Assembly (NCBI GenBank): GCA_002633025.1
Contig: NMRB01000057.1
Location: 571,460 to 635,459, forward strand
Length of the DNA: 64,000 bases
Direction of reading: 5' to 3'
Source: Notospermus geniculatus
Taxonomy: Eukaryota; Nemertea; Pilidiophora; Heteronemertea; Lineidae
The position numbers and the translations under genes were made by a program. This document shows, one piece after another, positions 56,779 to 64,000 of this stretch; the stretch's first letter is position 1; each line of letters starts with the position of its first letter. Below the pieces are notes generated by a model. The model was not told the DNA's origin. It saw only the letters and a list, made by a program, of their open reading frames with translations, and did no database searches.

Positions 56779-57799
56779 AAAGCCTAGCTTACACCGCACT
56801 TGCGACTGGATACAACTTTTCGCCTCTGATCTATCTGGCGACTGGGAGGAACCAGCTGAAACTGGAGGCAATTGATCAGTGTCCTGAAACGGTCGATGTA
56901 TACGCACCCTTGCACTCACTGAAACTGAAGCCTAGCGTACATCGCACTTGCGACTGGATACAACTCGTCGCGACTGAGCTACCTGGCGACTGGGACGAAC
57001 TAGCTGAAACTGGAGGCGACTAATCAGTCGCCTGAAACGGTCGATGTATACGCACCCTTGCGACTCGCTGGAACTAAGATCTCGCCAGACGCCGCGAGTT
57101 GCTCATGTTCAACTTTCTAGCGACGAGTTGCATCCAGTTTCTACGGTGGCTAGAAAGTATCATGATTATTTTTTTTTGAATATAATTAATTTTTCTTTTC
57201 GAATTTCCTCCCCGAGGAGAAAACATTTGCTCAAGGCCCCCCATACCCCCCTCTGGCTTCGCCCACCAGACTCAATTAATTTGCTCTCCTATAGGCCATA
57301 AAAGCCAGCTACGCCCCTGGCGTTGCACCTGCGTTTCACATTTTCAGGTCTTAAAGCGTAGGCCTACACCGCACTTGGGACTGGGAGGAACTAGCTGAAA
57401 CTGTATCTAGGCAACTGATCAGTCGCCAGGCGCGGTGGATGTATACGCCCTTGCGACTCACTGGAACTGAAAAATCGGCAGTCGTCGCGAGTTGCTCTCG
57501 TTCAACTTTCTAGCGACTACATGTGTGTAGTTGTATCCAGTTTCATTCAGTCGCGGCGATGCACGCCTCGCGGGCTTGCGACTAATCAGTGCCAGTTTCC
57601 TCAACAAAATCGAGTCGCATTGAGTCTCAACACCCCGGATGCTAACTGAGTTGCTGCCAGTCGCTGGGTCGCTGGTGCGACTGATTGGATGCTCCTAGTT
57701 TTTCTAGGTGCTGAATTTGCGTTGTGCGCGCAGCGACATCGCCAGCGACTGATCGGATCAGTTGCTTCCAGTCGCAAGTGCGATGTACGCCTGGCTTTA
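56779..57799. mobile_element. GCGACTGG-rich element with inverted ends and internal 150-bp repeats
   Basis: Left end AAGCCTAGCTTACACCGCAC then TTGCGACTGG; right end CCAGTCGCAAGTGCGATGTACGCCTGGCTT. A unit of about 150 bases is repeated at 56785-56930 and 56931-57075, with a partial copy at 57360-57490. Words GCGACTG and CAGTCGC occur many times in both orientations. Non-coding. Confidence 0.7.
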
Positions 57800-58720
57800 G
57801 GTAAAACATTCGATCTTATTTTTCCAGACATGCCAGACACCCTATTTTTACAATGATATGGCTGCAGAAGTTCTCAGCCAGGCGATCCCAAATAGCGAAA
57901 GTAGCGGTGGTTTTGATCTCCGGGCCTTGGTCGGCTGATCAAAGTCAATCGTTGTAGTCGGAGAAGGATGTGGTATATTGACCGAACACACAGGTGTGTC
58001 GAAAAAATCATTTAATTTGTGACTTTTGACATGAGATTAAATCCATGAATGGTCAAAGGTAGTTTAATAAAGGGTTTAAGAGATATAAAAAGTTTACACA
58101 CTTCGAGTGAAATAAATATTGTGCATGACATTAATAATGTCATTATACACTGATTTAATGTCGTTATACAGATTTTCTCCAAGTTTTTAATGCTCATAGA
58201 GTACGTTGTAGGTGTCCGCGCCGACAACACCAGGGGGTGACAGTGGGGGACAATAATCTTATCAATCGGTCCGAGTTGTAGGCGGAATGTTTGGCACTTA
58301 ACCCAACCCCCTGGGGTTAGCAGGGCACAAGATTTAAGGGAAAGGGCCGAAGTCCGGCCCTCGTGCTTGAAGACACTCACTTTTTTTTCGAGGGAAAGTA
58401 TCACATGTGTTGTTCTCAGGCAGATTCAGTCAATGAACGTATGGTAATACCTCCAGGTTCTGTCCCAAGGCAATTTGGCGGTTGTGATTGTTTAATCAAA
58501 ATTGTCCCTAAGGTCCATAATTTTCGGCCTCGTTATCTTCGTTGAAACCGCCTTTCACGCGTATAAGAAAAGAGAAGGGGTCCCAAGAGAGGTTTGCGGC
58601 ACGTCGTCGGGGCTGACGCGTCGCCTGTATGGTGACCGTATAATTGAAAAACACAGACTTTAGAAAGTGATACTGGTTCAAATTAGACAAGGGTCCGAAG
58701 AGGTTTTTTTTTCACTCATC
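57800..58720. other. Stretch without recognisable gene
   Basis: No exon or repeat family was recognised on either strand; the open frames are short. Confidence 0.4.
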
Positions 58721-58723
58721 ATA

Positions 58724-59151
58724 AGGCCACGCTTATTTTATTTGTTGGATTATAGATTTTTACCTTAGAATGCAAGTACGGTAGGGAGAAAAAAAAATAA
58801 AAATAAAAAGGTCTTCCTTGTTATTCGCTGCCTGCTTCACCGTCACTTAAAGGTAAAAATCTTCCCCGTCAGCCGTCTTGGCTGTTCACGTTCCTGCACA
58901 AGGCATGCTGGGAGCGAAGGGATGGGGCGTGTGTGGTAAAACACCTCACGGTTTTTAGCAAATCGGCGGAATTGCAGAATTTTTCAACTGGATTTTACGA
59001 TCGGCGCGGGAAAAAATGGTTTTCGTGTTTGCTGGGGCTGGCGAGGAAAAAAAGACTGCCAAAAATGGTAGGGCGGGAAATTTTTTTTTTCACTTTCTGA
59101 TTTTTTAGGGTAGGAGGGTCCGTAATCCAACAAATAAAATAAGCGTGGCCT
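58724..59151. mobile_element. MITE with AGGCCACGCTTATTTTATTT ends, 428 bp
   Basis: Perfect 29-base terminal inverted repeats at 58724-58752 and 59123-59151, each preceded by TAA or TTA. Centre is non-coding and contains runs of A and T. Confidence 0.85.
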
Positions 59152-59278
59152 AAGTAATCATTGAGACAGAAAGCGTGGGATCTTCCACCTTCTAATGACC
59201 CTTAAATGACCATTGATCGAGGTCTAACAGAAAGGACTAATGACTACACCTCTTATTTGTCGCAAAGCAAATGAGGGC

Positions 59279-59515
59279 CAGGCCCGGATCCATAGGGGCG
59301 TGGGGGGCCTACGCCCCCTATTTTTGGCAGAGCAATGTTTTTTTTAACAAGAAAATATTTAATCAGATAAAAAGTCGAGTATTTTGCTCTCAGATGCCAG
59401 GAAATACATCTAAAGCACTTAAAAACTGTCAAATTTTTCTTGGGGAGGACCCCAACCCCCCGTTTCGGCTTCGCGCTTTCGGTGCTCGCCACCTCCGATA
59501 GAGTTACGGTGTATA
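59279..59515. mobile_element. CAGGGCCGGATCC MITE, copy 1
   Basis: Shares CCGGATCC, GGCGTGG, TACGCCCCCTATTTTTGGCA and TCAGATGCCAGGAAA with the more complete copy at 60365-60566. The right end is eroded. Confidence 0.65.
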
Positions 59516-60364
59516 TTATTAAACTTTGAAATGTATCTTTTGTTTCCACTTCGTAGACACGAAGTAAGTGGAAATCTAAACATTCAATATGCATCATAAC
59601 TCCCTTTGTCTTACATGGTATCCTAAAAGACGTACTGGCAGCAGGGACATCTGTGTAACCAACCATCTCCAGAAATACATTAGGTCCTGGAAATGAAGCT
59701 GAATTTCGCATTTCGTAATTCTTGTTTCGTCAGATTTGCGAAACCTGACAAGCCAATTTTGCAGCATGTGACTGATATATGTTAACATGTTTTGACTTGG
59801 GCAAAACATGCACATTTGCGGAAAAACCAGTTAGGCAATTATTGTTTTCGCAGGGTGACGATAGGCAACCTTACGGCACTGATAGGCCTAATAATACGAC
59901 AAACCCCTCCCTGTTAGAAGTCAAAATAAACCGGTCATCAAGTACAAACACAGACACAGTTTCAAAAAGCATTTAACCCAGTGATCAACAACCCCTCGGC
60001 AATAACAATTGTCTGGTGTTTTAAGCAATTTTCACCGCGGTAGCTTAAGACAAAATGATGCAATCAGCCGAAATATTCTTATTTACCATGCTAAACAATC
60101 CTAATGACAACATACCGGTGCGTCGTGAAGCCTTATTGGGTTAATTTGACAACAAACTCAAGCACTGTTTGGAACCTAATTCTGTGTACTGTGTGCTGGT
60201 TGACCCCGCTAAAATCTTTCTTTGGCCACGTTTTTGAGTACCCGGCACTCTATTAGTATACCCTTCAAAACCTATTGCATGTTTTCAAACATTAAAGGTA
60301 CATGTACGTACATGTAAGTTCCCATCACTTCAAAAACTTCAACAGAATTTTTTTCCCCTATAAA

Positions 60365-60566
60365 CAGGGCCGGATGCAGGGGGCGTGGTGGGCGTACGCC
60401 CCCTATTTTTGGCAGAGCAATGATTTTTTTGGCCAGAAAAATTTAATCACATAAAAATTCCAGTATTTTGCTCTCAGATGCCAGGAAAAATGCATCGTCG
60501 TGCTCGCAATGCCCACCACCTCCGTCGAGCTACGCCCCCTTTCTGTCAACTCTGGATCCGACCCTG
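60365..60566. mobile_element. CAGGGCCGGAT MITE, copy 2, 202 bp
   Basis: Left CAGGGCCGGATGCAGGGGG and right CTGGATCCGACCCTG are inverted relatives. CAGGG termini are reminiscent of hAT-type elements, but I could not find a clear 8-bp target duplication. Confidence 0.65.
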
Positions 60567-60759
60567 AATTAAACACTAAGATATGCCGGTGTAACATCTG
60601 CCAATGTTCCCCGTGTTTTAGTGTTTCCTTCTTTGTACTTGGAACAGAGTGACAATAGACAGCTAGAGGGACCATAACTCTTCAATGGGCAGTTACAAAG
60701 AGAGGGGGCATTGAAACGCTGATAGATGTTACACCTGTGAACATTCTCCTTAAACACTA

Positions 60760-60886
60760 GGGCCGTATTCATAAAGGGTGTTTAAGACTTAGACGCGTGT
60801 AACTTCGTCAAATGCATGGTGGAAGTGTGTGCATTTAGTGAAGTTACACGCGTCTAAGTCTTAAACACCCTTTATGAATACGGCCC
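60760..60886. mobile_element. Foldback with GGGCCGTATTCATAAAGGG ends
   Basis: Near-perfect arms starting GGGCCGTATTCATAAAGGG and continuing TGTTTAAGACTTAGACGCG surround a short loop. Same terminal motif as the foldbacks at 10755, 39002 and 51929. Confidence 0.85.
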
Positions 60887-61911
60887 TTTGCTTGCTGGCC
60901 TCTTCCTTTTATGATGACCAGCGTCTTTCAACACTAGCATTTAAACAGTAATACGTTTGTTGTACTATACATGTGCATGACTGCATTGGTTGTCGTATGA
61001 AACGGTCAAATAAGGCTAATCTCGTGTGGATCGATTCCCAGCCACTCCCCCGCACCTGACCCAGAAAACATAGCCCCGAGCCCCGGCCACTTCACAGAGA
61101 TTATCCACGCGATTTGATTAAGTACCCTTGAGGGTGATCGTTACTGTTAGTCTTAAATCAAGGCCATGAGAGACCCGTGAACTCAAAGACCTTGTCGAGA
61201 CAGAACACCGCGGCGAGATGGACACATTAGATGTCAGGGAAAAGGACGATAAAGAACCGGCGGGGGGGGACAGATACTTCGCGTAACCTTGCCGCCTCGT
61301 TTTTTTCTTTGCTGTCTTTGTTTTCACGTCACGCTCTCGTCCCGTCATCGTCGTTGTTGGTGTCGTGTACTGTAATGCGCTGCAAACTTTCCTGGATCCG
61401 CGCCTAGGTGCCAATTCACACCCTTTGTCGTAACTTCAGTCACGTCAGTATATCACCCTTGAAGTCGGAAGATCATTCATGTCATTTTAAAGGCGCCGCA
61501 GCACTTTGTAGCTTCCAGCTAGTGGCATTGAACGGTTTGGGATAAACTGTCATTTTTGTCACCAAAATCTCTGCTTTGAAGTGCACTTGAAACCCTCGGC
61601 GCTAATCTCTAAACAGTCGGTGCACAATATCAACACGGTAACAACCATATTATGGCTGTCGAACATTCCCTTCAATGATGTACAAATTGAAGTGATGGCG
61701 GCGCCTTTTGGTCAAAGAAATCTCTGCAGCCGCCCCTGCTGACGGCTTGGTCAATAACAACTCAAGTGATCCGGGCACTTTATAAACAAGCAAACAGACG
61801 ACACTATGAAGATTCAGGATGCGGTATTCCGAGGGTATTTGTAAAATAAGAAACGACGCGAGACCAGAAACGAAACAAGAAACGCGGCCCCATGGCACAT
61901 TCTTGGTCTAA

Positions 61912-62150
61912 GGGAGTAAGAAATAAAAGTGGAAAATAAGAAGTGGGGAATTTTGAGCGAATTTTTCAATTTCTCAAATTGGGAGAAAATTTTAAATGAC
62001 ATGACATTTTGTCTGATTATTCGGGCGATATTTCCCAAAATGGGAAAAAAATTTTCTCACAATTTGAGAAATTGAAAAATTTGCGCAAAAGTGGAAACAA
62101 GAAGTGGAAAATTTTTGAATTTTGCGCAGATTTTTCAATTTCTCAAAATT
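61912..62150. mobile_element. GGGAGTAAGAAATAAAAG foldback, second copy
   Basis: The left end is identical to the copy at 43070-43325. The right end is rearranged, with a repeated GAAGTGGAAAATT and no clean terminal inverse. Confidence 0.7.
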
Positions 62151-62159
62151 TTGATTCCT

Positions 62160-64000
62160 TTATGATGTTGTGTTACGTTCCTTCCTTTCTGGTTTCGTTT
62201 CTTTTTTGGTTCGTTTCGTTTCTTATTTTACAAATACCCGTATCCCGATCTACGTATCTACGGCGACATGTATCTTTATTTGTAAATTATAAGATCTTGA
62301 TTTTTATATATATTGGGAAAGCTATTCCCATAAACCGCCATCATGTCGGCCCCTTTGACCAAAACTACAAAAAGCGAGCGCCAGAAATTTATCGAAAACA
62401 TTGACTGCTTTGAGGAGACCACCCGAATTGCATTGTGTACGAAATCATGCGCCGACGTTTAGATGTTGAAGCAAATTCCGTGAAACCTAAGCGGTATCTT
62501 TGATGTCCAAGAACTCGGCATGTAACTCTCAAACAAAGGAAGAAGTAATTAGATTCAAAGCAAAATACGAGTTTGTTCGACTTTGATATACTTGTAATCT
62601 TGATGTCCGTGACCCCGGTGACGCCACCTTCGAGTACTGTCCTCGGTATTTTCCGTGCGAACCGAAAATTCAGGTCTTCAGCAATTTCAGGAAGGGCCAA
62701 ACGTCAGTATACAATGCATCTTAAAGCGAACTGGTCTTGCCAGTCAAGGTATCTGAATACACATTCGGAACACCTCGGGTCTTTCCGTCATACTTCGGGA
62801 AAGCCCCTCGGATGTCATACAGTCATGCGCGGAGTGATTCTGGACGTGATCGCGTCCAAAATTGTTAGGCTGCCGCATCACTCATGACAAGTAGCAACCT
62901 CCGCGAACAAATATAACACCTGCAAACCCTGGCTGTCTGAAGGCGTGTTTATCGCTCAAATATCAATATTGGTATATATTTGATACGCTGTATGTAAACT
63001 TGGAAGTGAAACGCCATGTAATGTGGTTATTTGGTGCATTTTGGTGATCATGCCGGGCAAGTGGGAAAGTAGCTCTCGCCACTAACGTATAATATACGTT
63101 GTAATGAAATCTCTCAAATAGTACTCGCTAGAATTCACGTAAAACGCATGGACAGCATTGAATCAGTACACTATTGACATGATTGAGGACTAAAGTACAC
63201 AAAATGATCATATAATGTGCGATTTTTGTCATTTCAGTACTATATATTAGCGAACTATTTCTTAGCGGAAGAACACAGTCTGCGTAATCGGCGCGACGCA
63301 TCACATATCCTTCCATTTCAATATGGCCGCTTTTGTATGACATTAGAGATTGAAATCTGACAAAGTTTCAAGCTCTAAGTTGAGAATGCTGAATACAGAA
63401 TCAAACGCCGCCATCTTGAATCAATTACAGCACTCACATCGGGAATTTATTGCTGAAAGCATACATGTATTTGGCGCTTTTGCCTTCGAACACTATTTAA
63501 TTAGAACACAGTCAACTACAGCAAGGGATGTAGGCTAATCCACTAAAATATGGAATTTTGTGATGTTTGGAATTGTGAATTTCGTGGCCCACGAAATTAT
63601 TCTTAGTGCCATTTGTGACTGCCACGACTTATTATGTGGAAAAGCCAGCATCTCACTCAGCCACCGTCACACGAGGACCATGAGAACATGTTAATTGCGG
63701 TCAGGTTCTGTCGTGGGCACAGACAGCTGTGGGCGTTGCGTTTGACTGTGACAGACCAGATTAAGGCCCAATCTGCTCAGGCTTTGAGGAGACTATTTGC
63801 ACACGTACACTGAACAGTACAATCGCCCTTATTTAGTGCATGACGTCCATCCTTCGCGTGAACGGATGTTGCAGGAGACTCGTCTTACGTAAATTATCTC
63901 ATGGGGCGAGGAAAGGTTCCGAACGCAAACGAAACATCCCGATTCAGATTTAGCGCCTCGCTCGTGATCTTTCGGTAGACTACCACGCCCACGCGAGCTG
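62160..64000. other. Stretch without recognised gene at the window end
   Basis: Overlapping open frames on both strands at 62389-62887 lie in CpG-containing sequence and could hide a first exon, but they match no family I know. A YY1-like GCCGCCATCTT is at 63407-63417. No splice-supported model can be built. Confidence 0.4.

Noticed and set aside
62389-62887. Overlapping ORFs of about 104 codons on both strands, possible first exon
   Set aside because: The CpG-containing context is suggestive, but no splice partner or family could be identified.

Overview
The window is animal nuclear DNA. Its genes are broken into short exons with GT-AG introns, polyadenylation signals follow two of them, and most of the rest is interspersed and nested repeats. 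Dense TAGGCCTA and TACATGTA words, many foldback elements and a 5S-like element suggest a marine invertebrate such as an echinoderm or another invertebrate deuterostome. That lineage call is a low-confidence inference from composition and gene content.

The first 15 kb are gene-rich. (1) EEF1AKMT2/METTL10, a lysine methyltransferase of elongation factor eEF1A, lies on + at 631-2479 in six coding exons (226 aa) and looks complete. (2) A DSTYK-like gene lies on + at 4592-9251 in seven coding exons (1067 aa). It joins a dynamin-type GTPase domain with an intact P-loop to a C-terminal protein kinase with all catalytic motifs. (3) TSR1, a 40S ribosome-assembly factor, lies on - at 15049-10070 and converges on the DSTYK-like gene. 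Nine exons encode the C-terminal 396 aa; the exons for the N-terminal half were not found. The three genes are ordinary neighbours, not an operon, although EEF1AKMT2 and TSR1 both serve translation.

From about 15 kb to 64 kb I recognise no host gene. The sequence is dominated by foldback elements (MITE-like), tandem duplications (20.6-22.6, 25.2-25.7, 49.9-50.8 kb), two larger segmental duplications (27.7-30.9 and 51.4-54.2 kb), short satellites with 32-, 31-, 41- and 15-bp units, a 5'-truncated LINE insertion, tRNA-like SINE heads and a SINE-like family with a GGAGGAAACCAG box. Several insertions can be ordered in time because a duplicated copy keeps the empty site. Three single-N positions mark assembly joins, and two of them directly abut perfect hairpins.

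The most notable biological object is the GTPase-kinase fusion protein. The most notable structural objects are the 41-bp phased palindrome array at 36.6-36.85 kb with an inverted partner 0.7 kb away, and the 51.4-54.2 kb duplication in which two different TA-targeting elements occupy the same site.
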